A stretch of 23,018 bases of DNA, from NCBI GenBank assembly GCA_036493755.1, contig DASXPG010000007.1:1-23018 (forward strand). Reading direction: 5' to 3'. The DNA is from DASXPG01 sp036493755 (GTDB lineage Bacteria; Gemmatimonadota; Gemmatimonadetes; Gemmatimonadales; JACORV01). Below, one piece after another: positions 8,092 through 15,157 of the stretch. The notes beneath the pieces are model-generated. The model had not been told where the DNA came from, searched no databases, and was given only the letters and a program-made list of their open reading frames with translations. How positions within the stretch are numbered: position 1 is the stretch's first letter; each line of letters begins with the position of its first letter. The translations under genes were made by a program, and so were the position numbers.

Positions 8092-8970
8092 ATGTCAGGA
8101 GCGCGGGCCGCGCTCGAAGGTCGCGCCGCCGCAATGCGCCGCGTCTTCCTGGGTCTCCTGGTGGCCAACGCCGCCGTCGTTGCCGCCAAGACCTTCATCG
8201 CCGTCCGCACCGGTTCCCTTTCGGTCCTGGGCGACGCCATCCACTCGTCCGTGGATGCCCTCAATAATCTCCTCTTCATCGCCCTGATGCGCGTCGCGGC
8301 CGCCGCCCCCGACGCCGAGCACCCGTACGGCCACGGCAAATTCGAGCCGCTCGGCGCACTCGGGATCACGGTCTTTCTGTCGGTGTCGTGTTTCGAGCTG
8401 ATCAAGACGTCGATTGTCGGACTACTTCACGATACGCCGTCGCCCCTGCTGACGTTGCCCGAATTCGGCCTCCTCGGTCTCACCCTGATCGTCAACGTCT
8501 GGGTCACGTGGTACGAAAACCGGCGCGCGCGCGAGCTGAACAGCGAGCTGCTCAGCGCCGATGCCGGCCACACCCGCGTCGACGTCATTATCACCAGCGG
8601 AGTCCTGGCGGGCTCGCTCCTCTCGCGCCAGGGAGTTCGCCACGTCGATCCGATCATCGCGATCATCGTCACACTGCTGGTCGCGCACGTCGGCTGGGAC
8701 ATCGTCCGAGGCTCTCTGCCGAGTCTCGTGGACCAAGCCGCCCGCGACGCGGGCTCGATCCGCCAGGCGGCCGAAGGGGTTCCCGGCGTCACGTCGGCCT
8801 ATTCGATACGCTCGCGGCGCGCCGCCGGCGAAGTCTTCGCCGAATTGACGATCGGCGTCGCCGGGACGCTGAGTGTGAACCAGGCCCACGCCATTGCCGA
8901 CAAGGTCGAGGATTGCCTCAAGAGCGACCTCAACCTCGACCAGGTCATCGTGCACATCGAGCCATGCTGA
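8092..8970 (+). CDS. Cation diffusion facilitator (CDF) family divalent metal exporter
   Basis: This is an inner-membrane proton-coupled efflux transporter for Zn2+ or related ions. The 292-residue product has six hydrophobic helices and a cytoplasmic C-terminal domain. Helix 2 contains GDAIHSSVDALNN with His51 and Asp55, and helix 5 contains HTRVD with His160 and Asp164. This makes an HD-HD site, the arrangement usual in zinc-type CDFs. HPYGHGKFE (77-85) is the signature after helix 2, and DPIIAIIVTLLVA is helix 6. The C-terminal ferredoxin-like domain includes the invariant-looking tail DQVIVHIEPC. I choose ATG 8092 because the N-terminus then matches family length; GTG 8086 and ATG 8134 are alternatives. 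The gene is divergent from the PHP gene with only 41 bases between. Its 3' end overlaps the next gene by seven bases. Confidence 0.93.
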   Translation: MSGARAALEGRAAAMRRVFLGLLVANAAVVAAKTFIAVRTGSLSVLGDAIHSSVDALNNLLFIALMRVAAAAPDAEHPYGHGKFEPLGALGITVFLSVSCFELIKTSIVGLLHDTPSPLLTLPEFGLLGLTLIVNVWVTWYENRRARELNSELLSADAGHTRVDVIITSGVLAGSLLSRQGVRHVDPIIAIIVTLLVAHVGWDIVRGSLPSLVDQAARDAGSIRQAAEGVPGVTSAYSIRSRRAAGEVFAELTIGVAGTLSVNQAHAIADKVEDCLKSDLNLDQVIVHIEPC

Positions 8971-9812
8971 CCAGCGACAAGCGCGATCGCCGGACTCCCC
9001 GCAGCGTGCGCTCCGAGTACGACCAGTTCATCGAGCAGCGAATCGAGGAGTACAAGGATTCCCTGCCCCGCGCAGAAATCCTGTCCATCGGTGACGAAGC
9101 GATGGCCGAAATGTCGGGGACGCTCCAGTTCCAGCTGACCGAGGTGGTGCTGCGCGAGCAGGTGGACGCGATCATCCGGCGCCGGCTCAAGCTGCCCTCG
9201 TTCCGGCGCTGGCGGGAGCGGCACATCGCGCTGCGCGCCGCGCAGATTCAGCCCGGCCACTGGGGACTCGGCGCGCACGACCCGGTGGCGCTGCTGGGCG
9301 ATCTGATCGAAGACAATGATCCGGTGCTGGTGATCGGCGCCGCCGATGGAGCGTGCGCGCTCTTTCTCGCGGCGCGCGGCGCGCTGGTGCATGTCTGCGA
9401 TCCCGACATCGCCGCGGTCTATGGACTCGAGAATCGCGCCGTCACCGAACAACTGGGCGCGGCCATCGAATGCACCGTCGTCCAACTCGAGCGCTTCGAG
9501 CCTTTCTCGTGGTTCGTCGCCTGCGTGATCGAGACCGGCGCCCTTGTTTCGGTGCCGGTGAGCGAGCGCGCGGCGCTGATCGAGCGACTGAAGTCGGTCA
9601 CGCCGGCCTCGGGCCGACATGCGATCATGCCGGCAAATCCGGCCCGAGGCTCCGACGTCAGACTCTCGAGCGACGCCCTCCGGACCCTCTACGGTGACTG
9701 GGAAATCCAGCGCGATCCCGCGCCCTCGACCCGCAAGCCTCGCAACCTTGGCTTCACGGCGATCAAGCCAGCCCCGAGTCAGATCGCCACGGATACTGCT
9801 GTGTCAGAATGA
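8964..9812 (+). CDS. Methyltransferase-fold protein of unknown target
   Basis: The 282-residue product is not one I can name. Residues 1-95 are helical and strongly charged (Arg/Glu rich: EYDQFIEQRIEEYKDSLP, REQVDAIIRRRLKLPSFRRW). Residues 119-150 read DPVLVIGAADGACALFLAARG, then VHVCDPD. This is the glycine-rich motif I of a class I SAM-dependent methyltransferase followed by an acidic residue at the end of strand 2. Later strands fit the same fold (AIECTVVQLERFEPF, WFVACVIETGALVSV), but no catalytic motif such as NPPY or a Cys loop is seen. It overlaps the CDF gene by seven bases and must be co-transcribed with it. No membrane segment is present. It may be a true methyltransferase or a degenerate, SAM-binding scaffold. 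A short perfect inverted repeat straddles the stop codon. Confidence 0.75.
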   Translation: MLTSDKRDRRTPRSVRSEYDQFIEQRIEEYKDSLPRAEILSIGDEAMAEMSGTLQFQLTEVVLREQVDAIIRRRLKLPSFRRWRERHIALRAAQIQPGHWGLGAHDPVALLGDLIEDNDPVLVIGAADGACALFLAARGALVHVCDPDIAAVYGLENRAVTEQLGAAIECTVVQLERFEPFSWFVACVIETGALVSVPVSERAALIERLKSVTPASGRHAIMPANPARGSDVRLSSDALRTLYGDWEIQRDPAPSTRKPRNLGFTAIKPAPSQIATDTAVSE

Positions 9813-9815
9813 CAC
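9801..9815. repeat. Perfect inverted repeat over the stop codon of the methyltransferase-like gene
   Basis: GTGTCAgaaTGACAC is a 6-base stem with a 3-base loop spanning the stop codon at 9810-9812. No T-run follows, so it is not a classical terminator. It could be a small hairpin at the mRNA 3' end or a coincidental palindrome. Confidence 0.4.
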
Positions 9816-9959
9816 GAAGAGCGAGTTGGCCGGAATCACAATAGGCAGTAACTCTTTCTAAATCAATTACTTACGAATGGCCCATCAAGGCACGCGGCGT
9901 GCATCTAACGATCGCGGAGGCTCGCCGTGCGCGAGTCCAAATAGAAGGAGAGCGAAGCC
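9816..9959 (+). promoter_or_regulatory. AT-richer intergenic leader upstream of the small ORF
   Basis: Bases 9836-9880 are clearly AT-richer than the surroundings (CTTTCTAAATCAATTACTTA). A weak promoter fit is TTGGCC (9826-9831) with TAACTC (9849-9854), 17 bases apart. Two small inverted repeats follow: GCACGC-G-GCGTGC near 9890-9902 and CTCGC-CGTGC-GCGAG near 9921-9935. It ends with the AAGGAG ribosome binding site at about 9945-9950. I see no other gene here. Confidence 0.3.
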
Positions 9960-10100
9960 ATGAGCACCACGACCTTCGGACACGAGCCGCTGGGGATCGT
10001 CATCCAGGACGGCGGCCACACGCTGGCCGCGCCGCGAATCATGATGTGGTATTGGGCGAATGAGGATGAAATGCCCGCATCCGAGCGACTCGAGGCTTAG
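9960..10100 (+). CDS. Small ORF, 46 residues, unknown function
   Basis: The frame runs from ATG 9960 to TAG 10098-10100, with AAGGAG about nine bases before the start, one of the better ribosome binding sites in the window. The peptide begins MSTTTFGHEPLGIVIQDGG, has an aromatic patch MMWYWANEDE near residues 28-37 and ends acidic (ASERLEA). It has no signal peptide, membrane segment or Cys. It stands alone after an AT-rich leader, and its stop overlaps the convergent FHA-protease gene by four bases. The size, leader-like first half and distinct C-terminal half would fit a peptide precursor, but no modifying enzyme is next to it. A non-functional chance ORF is possible. The ribosome binding site and isolated promoter-like leader are the main support. 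Confidence 0.5.
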   Translation: MSTTTFGHEPLGIVIQDGGHTLAAPRIMMWYWANEDEMPASERLEA

Positions 10101-11878
10101 AGGCCGAGCTCGGTTCGCGCGTCCGGCGGTAACCATCGCCGGACCTTGCTCATCGGGACGCTGATCCCGAGTCCCGCGCCTTCGCGCGGAGCGCCGAAGT
10201 GCACGGCGATGACTTCCCCCGCCAGGTTGAAGACCGGACTCCCCGACACACCAGCGTAAGTACTCCCGCTGAACCGGATCCACTCGCCGGTTTGCGCAAT
10301 CGCACCCGAAAACAGCGTCGAGTGGATGTAGCCGCCCTGATCGACCGCCATGCTGGTCCCGAAGGGAAACCCCAGCATCACGGCGGGCGCGCCTTGGGTC
10401 GCGTCGCGGCCGGTCCAGTCGACCGCTCTCACCGCGGGGCCGTGATAGCCGCGGACTCTGAGAATCGCCACGTCCTGGCTTTGCACGCTGCTTACCGAAA
10501 CCACGTCTGCCGTCAACGGCACATTGGTCTCGGCCATCACCACGATGATCTGTCGCGGCGTGTCGTGGTTCTCCGACTGCACCACGTGACGATTGGTGAC
10601 GAAGTACCCCGACGGCGTGATCGCGAAACCGCTTCCCATTACCGAATCGGCGGCGAAGCGCACGATCACGAGGCCCACGGCGCGGCCGTTATCACGCGCG
10701 ACGTCGGTGAAGTCGTGAACGCCGGCTGATGTCGCCGGCGCGCCCTGCGGGTTGGGCTGCGCCTGCGCTGCCGCGGTCGCCAGAGACTCCTGCTGGTGCA
10801 ACCGCCTCTCCAGGCTGTCGAGAACCGACCGGCTCACGGAGTTGCGCCGCGCAGTCTCCAGCTGGGCCCGCAGTGTGTCGAGCTCGGTGCTGGACTGCTT
10901 CTGGATGGAATCGGCGTGCTGCATCCGGCGCGCGAAGTCCTGCTCGGCCTGGAGGATCTGCCGCTGCGCCTCTTCGTCGCGCAACACCGACTGACGCCAG
11001 ATCACGCCTACGACCCCGAGCAGCAGGACAAAGGCCGCCGCAATCGCGATGCGAAAGCCCGGCGATGACTCGGTGGCAAGCTGGCGCGCCATCGACTTCA
11101 TGAAGACGCCGGTGCGGATCCGCTTCGATCCGACCTTCGCCTCGCTCTCGGCCACCGCCACCATCCCGCCCAGGCTCTTGCGCGGCTCGCGATCGGGGTC
11201 GTAAGGCGCGCCCTGTCCTTCGGGGAGCTGCTCCGTGCCGATCAGCCGCACTTCGAACATCGGTCCCTGCCAACCGAGCATCAGCCGGTCGCCGAGATGG
11301 ATGCGCATCCGGCCTTGCACCGCGGCGCCGTTCAGGTAGGTCCCATTGCGGCTGGTGAGGTCGGCGACGAAGCCGTTGCCGAAGCCGTCGAAGGTGATGC
11401 TCGCATGCCGTTTCGATACGACGGTGTCGGCAACGGTGCGGAGCGGAATCTGGCAGCTCGCCGAGCGCCCGATGACGATCTCGGGTCCGGTGGCAGCCAG
11501 GTCCTCGCCGCCCTTCACCCGACGCAGTCGTACGCCCGGCAGCCCGAGGTTGATCGCCGGCTCGGCCTGGGTTCGCGCGAGCTCGCCGGGAACCTGTACT
11601 CTCAGCACCGGCCCGCGCTGGCCGAGGCTGAACTTCATTCCGGTATTGAGCCGGGCCGGCTCGGTGAGGCGCTGGCCGTTCAGCCAGGTGCCGTTGGTGC
11701 TGCCGAGATCTTCGAGCCACCAGGATTCGTCGTCGTGCCTGATGACCTGGGCATGGATCCCGGAGACGACATCTTCGCTTTCGGGGAAAATGATTTCGAG
11801 AGATGGGTCGCGGCCGAGCCGAACCCCTTCGGGGGGAACGGTATGCTCGGTCCCGGTCCGCTCATCCCGGAGGATCAT
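10097..11878 (-). CDS. Tandem FHA, transmembrane, coiled-coil, trypsin-like serine protease
   Basis: The 593-residue product has two N-terminal forkhead-associated domains that bind phosphothreonine peptides. FHA1 is at about 18-92 (RLGRDPSLEIIFPE, VSGIHA, DLGSTNGTWLNG) and FHA2 at about 130-208 (IVIGRSASCQIPL, VSKRHASITF, LTSRNGTYLNG). A basic linker precedes one membrane helix (about 276-294). A heptad-like Gln/Glu/Arg-rich coiled coil follows (300-365), then a Pro/Ala linker and a chymotrypsin-fold protease (about 395-585). The triad is His431 (TNRHVV), Asp469 (SQDVAIL) and Ser545 (GVSGSP). The topology puts the FHA domains in the cytoplasm and the protease outside, so a Ser/Thr-kinase signal could control periplasmic proteolysis. 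No PDZ domain is present, unlike HtrA/DegP. The GGG-free start region has TATATT about 12 bases before the ATG, so the mRNA may be nearly leaderless. Confidence 0.92.
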   Translation of the reverse strand: MILRDERTGTEHTVPPEGVRLGRDPSLEIIFPESEDVVSGIHAQVIRHDDESWWLEDLGSTNGTWLNGQRLTEPARLNTGMKFSLGQRGPVLRVQVPGELARTQAEPAINLGLPGVRLRRVKGGEDLAATGPEIVIGRSASCQIPLRTVADTVVSKRHASITFDGFGNGFVADLTSRNGTYLNGAAVQGRMRIHLGDRLMLGWQGPMFEVRLIGTEQLPEGQGAPYDPDREPRKSLGGMVAVAESEAKVGSKRIRTGVFMKSMARQLATESSPGFRIAIAAAFVLLLGVVGVIWRQSVLRDEEAQRQILQAEQDFARRMQHADSIQKQSSTELDTLRAQLETARRNSVSRSVLDSLERRLHQQESLATAAAQAQPNPQGAPATSAGVHDFTDVARDNGRAVGLVIVRFAADSVMGSGFAITPSGYFVTNRHVVQSENHDTPRQIIVVMAETNVPLTADVVSVSSVQSQDVAILRVRGYHGPAVRAVDWTGRDATQGAPAVMLGFPFGTSMAVDQGGYIHSTLFSGAIAQTGEWIRFSGSTYAGVSGSPVFNLAGEVIAVHFGAPREGAGLGISVPMSKVRRWLPPDARTELGL

Positions 11879-11925
11879 CGCCCAAATATAGGGAACGGGT
11901 CGAGGGCAGGCGTCACTAACTGCGC

Positions 11926-11950
11926 GGGGCCGGCAACCTTCGCCGGCCCC
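11926..11950 (-). terminator. GC-rich 9-bp hairpin after the lysine-rich micro-ORF
   Basis: GGGGCCGGC (11926-11934) pairs perfectly with GCCGGCCCC (11942-11950) across a 7-base loop. It lies 14 bases beyond the stop of the lysine-rich ORF and about 50 bases before the FHA-protease start. The outer bases CTGC/GCAG can extend it. There is no U-tract on either side, so it may be a Rho-type or stabilising 3' hairpin rather than a classical intrinsic terminator. Confidence 0.5.
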
Positions 11951-11963
11951 TGTGCAGCAAAAA

Positions 11964-12020
11964 CTACTTCTTCTTCTTCTTGGCCGTCTTCTTCGCGGCC
12001 TTCTTCTTCTTGGCAGCCAC
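11964..12020 (-). CDS. Lysine-rich micro-ORF, 18 residues
   Basis: A GTG start with AAGGAGG five bases upstream, the strongest ribosome binding site in this part of the window, opens an 18-residue peptide, MAAKKKKAAKKTAKKKKK. Twelve of the 18 residues are lysine and the rest Ala, Thr and Met, like the tails of histone H1-like or HU-type bacterial proteins. It follows the TldE/PmbA gene by 55 bases, with a hairpin (12051-12070) between, and precedes a second strong hairpin. The upstream part of the same frame overlaps the end of the PmbA gene and looks like shadow sequence. It could be a nucleic-acid-binding peptide, a peptide substrate of TldD/E or a leader. It may also be the remnant tail of a longer basic protein. 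Expression is unproven. Confidence 0.5.
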   Translation of the reverse strand: MAAKKKKAAKKTAKKKKK

Positions 12021-12050
12021 GAGGGCCTCCTTGAAGGGGTTGGACAGCCA

Positions 12051-12070
12051 GCCAGGCCGTAGTGCCTGGC
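12051..12070. repeat. 7-bp hairpin between pmbA and the lysine-rich ORF
   Basis: GCCAGGC (12051-12057) and GCCTGGC (12064-12070) form a perfect stem with a 6-base loop. It is placed six bases after the PmbA stop codon (minus strand) and 30 bases before the micro-ORF start. Without a U-tract it would act as an mRNA-processing or stability element, not as a typical terminator. Confidence 0.45.
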
Positions 12071-12075
12071 AGGTC

Positions 12076-13419
12076 CTACACAGCGTCGCTGATAGACTGG
12101 AAGTTGAAGTCGTGCGTCCGGATCGGCGGCACGACGACCGCCTGCCCGACGTCGCCGGACTCGCTCGCTGAAACACGAATCGGCCGGCCCATCGCTTCCA
12201 GGTTGTTCAGCATCGTTACCGGGCTCTCATTGAAGCGCATGTTCTTCACCGGATGCGAAATTCTTCCATTCTCAATGAGGAACGTACCGTCTCGAGTGAG
12301 TCCCGTGAAGAGGATCGTTCGCGGATCGAGCGGTCTGATGTACCAGAATCGCGTGACCAGCACGCCGCGCTCGGTGCCCTTGATGAGATCTTCGAACGAC
12401 GTATCGCCGCCCATCATCTTGAGCCCGGCGGGAAATCCGGTGGGCTCGACATTCTTCTGCGACGCCCAGTAGCGATCGTAAATCAGATTCTTCACGACGC
12501 CGTTTTCGATCCAGGTGTTCTGCTTGTTGGGCTGGCCGTCCGGGCCGAAGGGCGCCGAGAGGAGATCGGCGTCCCAGGGGTCGGACTCGATAGTGACATT
12601 CTGCGCCACCACCTGCTCGCCGATCTTGTTGCCGCCGCCCCGCTTTGAAAAGAAGGAGCGGCCTTCGTCAGCGCCGCGCGCCTGCATCGCGAACACCATC
12701 AAGCCGAGCAGATTGGCGACGGCGGTCGGCTCGAGCACGACGGTGTAGCGGCCGGGCTCGATGGCCACGGCATTCTGCGAGGCCTGCGCCTTGCGAGCCG
12801 CGGTCTCGGCCAGCTCGGCCGGACGCGCCTTGCTCCAGTCATTGTGCGCCGTACCAGCCCAGCCGGAGCCGGTCCCGCCCTGGGTGCGCACCGTGTTGGT
12901 CATCGCGAACGACGTCGCGCGGTGATAGGCGAAGAGGCCACGGTTGTTGGCGACCGCCTGCGCGCCGGCCTGGAGCTCGAGGAAACCGGCCGTGGTCATG
13001 TTGCCGCGGCGCGCCGTCTCGATGCAGACGTTGGCGGCCTCGGCACGGCGCGTCGGGTCGAGATTGGCGGTGCCGTCGAAGAAGGCCGGCACATCGCGAT
13101 AGGTCTGCGGTCCCAGCTCGGAGACGAACTCGCGATCCTCGGGGGAGAGCCGCGCGATGCGCTCGCTCATGTCGACGGCGTGGCGCAGTCCCTCGTCGGT
13201 CAGGATGTTGGTGCTGGCGCTCCCCGACCGGTGCCCGAAGCTCGAACGGATATTGATGGTGTCGTTGGTCGCGTCGCCGGAGGTCGAGACGCCGTTGTCG
13301 GCCCAGCGCGTATTGGCCTGGATGCCGGAGGTGATGTTGACCCGGCACTCATCGGCGTGGCTCATCCCGAGCACACGCTGGGTCAGCGCCTGGGCCTCGC
13401 TCTGCGAGAGAATGCTCAA
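12076..13419 (-). CDS. pmbA: TldE/PmbA family protein, partner of the exported TldD
   Basis: TldD and TldE form a heteromeric metallopeptidase that degrades unfolded peptides and matures some peptide natural products in other bacteria; TldE is the subunit without its own metal site. This 447-residue product has the family layout. The N-terminal domain is at about 1-200 (ANTRWADNGVSTSGDATNDTINI). The C-terminal domain has YTVVLEPTAVANLLGLMVFAM, SDPWDADLLSAPFGPDGQP, NTWIENGVVKNLIYDRYWA, GTERGVLVTRFWYIRPLDPRTILFTGLTRDGTFLIENG and NNLEAMGRP. HExxxH is absent, as expected for TldE. No signal peptide is seen. The TTG start at 13419 overlaps the TldD stop as TTGA, so the two are translationally coupled. 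The assignment is by family similarity and pairing. Confidence 0.9.
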   Translation of the reverse strand: MSILSQSEAQALTQRVLGMSHADECRVNITSGIQANTRWADNGVSTSGDATNDTINIRSSFGHRSGSASTNILTDEGLRHAVDMSERIARLSPEDREFVSELGPQTYRDVPAFFDGTANLDPTRRAEAANVCIETARRGNMTTAGFLELQAGAQAVANNRGLFAYHRATSFAMTNTVRTQGGTGSGWAGTAHNDWSKARPAELAETAARKAQASQNAVAIEPGRYTVVLEPTAVANLLGLMVFAMQARGADEGRSFFSKRGGGNKIGEQVVAQNVTIESDPWDADLLSAPFGPDGQPNKQNTWIENGVVKNLIYDRYWASQKNVEPTGFPAGLKMMGGDTSFEDLIKGTERGVLVTRFWYIRPLDPRTILFTGLTRDGTFLIENGRISHPVKNMRFNESPVTMLNNLEAMGRPIRVSASESGDVGQAVVVPPIRTHDFNFQSISDAV

Positions 13420-15023
13420 CGCTGCCGGCCGGTGTTGATCACCGCGACATTGCGGAAGCGCGCCGGCACGCAGCCGTGGCTCACCGCATTGGACTGGCTC
13501 GGCTGGCCCTTCCCGTCATTGAAGGCGCCGCCCATGAAATAGGACCGCGGCCCGCCGATCATGTCCATCGAATTCCAGAATTCCGGAGCCCGCGCCTGGT
13601 AGGTGACGTCCTTCAGCACCCCGGCGAGGCGGCCGTTGCGGATCTCCCAGAACGCCTGGCCGCCGAACTGCATGTTGTAGCGCTGCTGGTCGATCGAGAA
13701 GGCGCCGTCGCCCTTGATGTAGATGCCGTGGTCGACCGAGCCGATGATGTCCTCGAGGACGTGATCGTTCTCGCCGGGCAGCAGCGACACGTTGGGCATC
13801 CGCTGGAACTGCACATCGGACCAGTTCTGGGCGTACGAGCAACCGTGCGACCGGGTATTGCCGGTCAGGTCGGAGATCCAGCCGGCCTGTTCGCGGGTGG
13901 TCTGGTAATCCTTGACGATGCCGTTCTTGATCAGCAGCCACTGGTCGGCAGGGACACCTTCGTCGTCCCAGCCGGTGGTGGCGAGTCCGCCATCCTGACG
14001 GCGGTCGGCCTGGATGTTCATGATGTCCTGGCCGAACCGGAACTTGTTGATGATGTCGGCCGGCGGAGCGAGGTGGCTGGTCCCGGCGTAATTGGCTTCG
14101 TAGCCCATGGCCCGGTCGAGCTCGGTGGGGTGGGCAATCGATTCGTGGATGGTCAGCCAGAGGTGCGATGGATCGAGGACGAGGTCGTAACGGCCGGGAT
14201 CGACCGACTTCGCGCCGAGCTTCTGCACCGCTTCCTGTGCCCAGATCGGCGCCTTGGTCACCAGGTCGGCGTCGAGGACGTGCTCCCACCCCTGTCCGCG
14301 GGGCGGGATCTCGTTCGAGTTCCGGGTCTGGAAGTCCGACTGGTCCGCGGCGACGGCGGTGATGTTCATCGTGGGCTGCGAACGGACCAGGCGCTGGACG
14401 GTGAACGTGCCGTCGGTGCTGGCGAAGGTGCGCTCGTCCTTCAGGAAGAACATCGCCGAATTGACGAAGCGTGCGCCCTGGACCTTCAGCGCTTCGCTGT
14501 TGGCCCGCAGCAACAGCGCGGCCTTCTCTTCGATCGGGATCGTGAACGGATCGATCCGGACGTTGGCGGCCCAGCGTCCATCCGGCACCGGGTCCACCGG
14601 GGCGAGGACGATGGGACGCTGCATGGCGCGGCGATTGGCTCGGGCCTGCTGAACCGCGACCCGGGCGACACGCTGAACCTCGTTGCGGGTGAGGTCCCGG
14701 CTCGCCGCGAACCCCCAGGCGCCGTTGACCAGCACCCGGATGCCGAAGCCCATCGTCTCGGTGTCGGAGAGGTTGGTGATGCGATCTTCGCGCGACGCGA
14801 CCGACTGCGACTGGGCGCTGGAGACGCGCACATCGGCGTAGGACGCGCCCGCGCTCTTCGCGGTATCGAGCGCGAGCATGGCCATTTCGCGAACCGATGC
14901 GTCGGCCTGCGGTAGATTGTTCTGGGGAGCGGAGACGGCTTGACCGGCGCGATTTGTGACGACGCCAATGGTCGCCAACGCGGCCGAACTATTCTTGAGG
15001 AATTCCCGACGGGATACTGCCAA
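13416..15023 (-). CDS. tldD: TldD family metallopeptidase with Tat signal
   Basis: From the TTG at 15023 (GGAGAG eight bases upstream) the product has 535 residues and begins MAVSRREFLKNSSAALATIG. This is a textbook twin-arginine signal (SRREFLK, hydrophobic run, then AVSA near the cleavage region), so the folded enzyme should be exported to the periplasm. The N-terminal TldD domain (about 42-240) includes ASYADVRVSSAQSQ and TETMGFGIRVLVNGAWGFAAS. The zinc motif HESIAH (His293, Glu294, His298) lies in WLTIHESIAHPTELDRAMGYE. Downstream are GTSHLAPP, DEGVPADQWLLIKNGIVKDY, GDGAFSIDQQRYNMQFGGQAFWEIRNGRL and a late Cys518 in SHGCVPARFRNVAVINTG. It is the first gene of an operon with pmbA, under a strong-looking promoter. 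An ATG further upstream (15062) would bury the Tat motif and is rejected. Confidence 0.95.
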   Translation of the reverse strand: MAVSRREFLKNSSAALATIGVVTNRAGQAVSAPQNNLPQADASVREMAMLALDTAKSAGASYADVRVSSAQSQSVASREDRITNLSDTETMGFGIRVLVNGAWGFAASRDLTRNEVQRVARVAVQQARANRRAMQRPIVLAPVDPVPDGRWAANVRIDPFTIPIEEKAALLLRANSEALKVQGARFVNSAMFFLKDERTFASTDGTFTVQRLVRSQPTMNITAVAADQSDFQTRNSNEIPPRGQGWEHVLDADLVTKAPIWAQEAVQKLGAKSVDPGRYDLVLDPSHLWLTIHESIAHPTELDRAMGYEANYAGTSHLAPPADIINKFRFGQDIMNIQADRRQDGGLATTGWDDEGVPADQWLLIKNGIVKDYQTTREQAGWISDLTGNTRSHGCSYAQNWSDVQFQRMPNVSLLPGENDHVLEDIIGSVDHGIYIKGDGAFSIDQQRYNMQFGGQAFWEIRNGRLAGVLKDVTYQARAPEFWNSMDMIGGPRSYFMGGAFNDGKGQPSQSNAVSHGCVPARFRNVAVINTGRQR

Positions 15024-15065
15024 CCAGTTTTCTCTCCGCTGATGGCACGTAACGCCTTGCACGCG

Positions 15066-15093
15066 AATATATAAGCCATGCTCGCCGGGTCAA
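15066..15093 (-). promoter_or_regulatory. Promoter of the tldD-pmbA operon
   Basis: On the minus strand TTGACC (15093-15088) and TATATT (15071-15066) are 16 bases apart, the best sigma70-like match in the window. The predicted start is about 15059, leaving roughly 35 bases of leader with the GGAGAG ribosome binding site before the TTG start. Confidence 0.7.
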
Positions 15094-15113
15094 TACTTTT
15101 CGTGGCGCGAGTT

Positions 15114-15142
15114 TTGCCTTCCCACTTCTCGCTCGCTAGGTT
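15114..15142 (+). promoter_or_regulatory. Putative promoter of the tdh-kbl operon
   Basis: TTGCCT (15114-15119) and TAGGTT (15137-15142) are separated by 17 bases and end 15 bases before the TTG start at 15158. The leader would be under ten bases, consistent with a weak or absent ribosome binding site. It is divergent from the tldD promoter; the two -35 boxes lie about 20 bases apart. Confidence 0.4.
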
Positions 15143-15157
15143 TTTCCGAGAACAACA

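Noticed and set aside
8388..8963. Upstream extension of the methyltransferase-like frame
   Set aside because: It lies within the CDF gene in another frame and has shadow composition (Arg-rich); ATG 8964 gives a coupled start.
9885..10283. 132-codon minus-strand ORF opposite the small ORF
   Set aside because: It overlaps the FHA-protease end in another frame with shadow composition and no ribosome binding site.
10692..11720. 342-codon minus-strand ORF overlapping the FHA protease in another frame
   Set aside because: Arg/Ala-rich shadow of a gene with intact FHA and protease motifs.
13476..14915. 479-codon plus-strand ORF opposite tldD
   Set aside because: It is the antisense of a clear TldD gene with all its motifs; the translated product is Val/Asp/Arg low-complexity with no domain.
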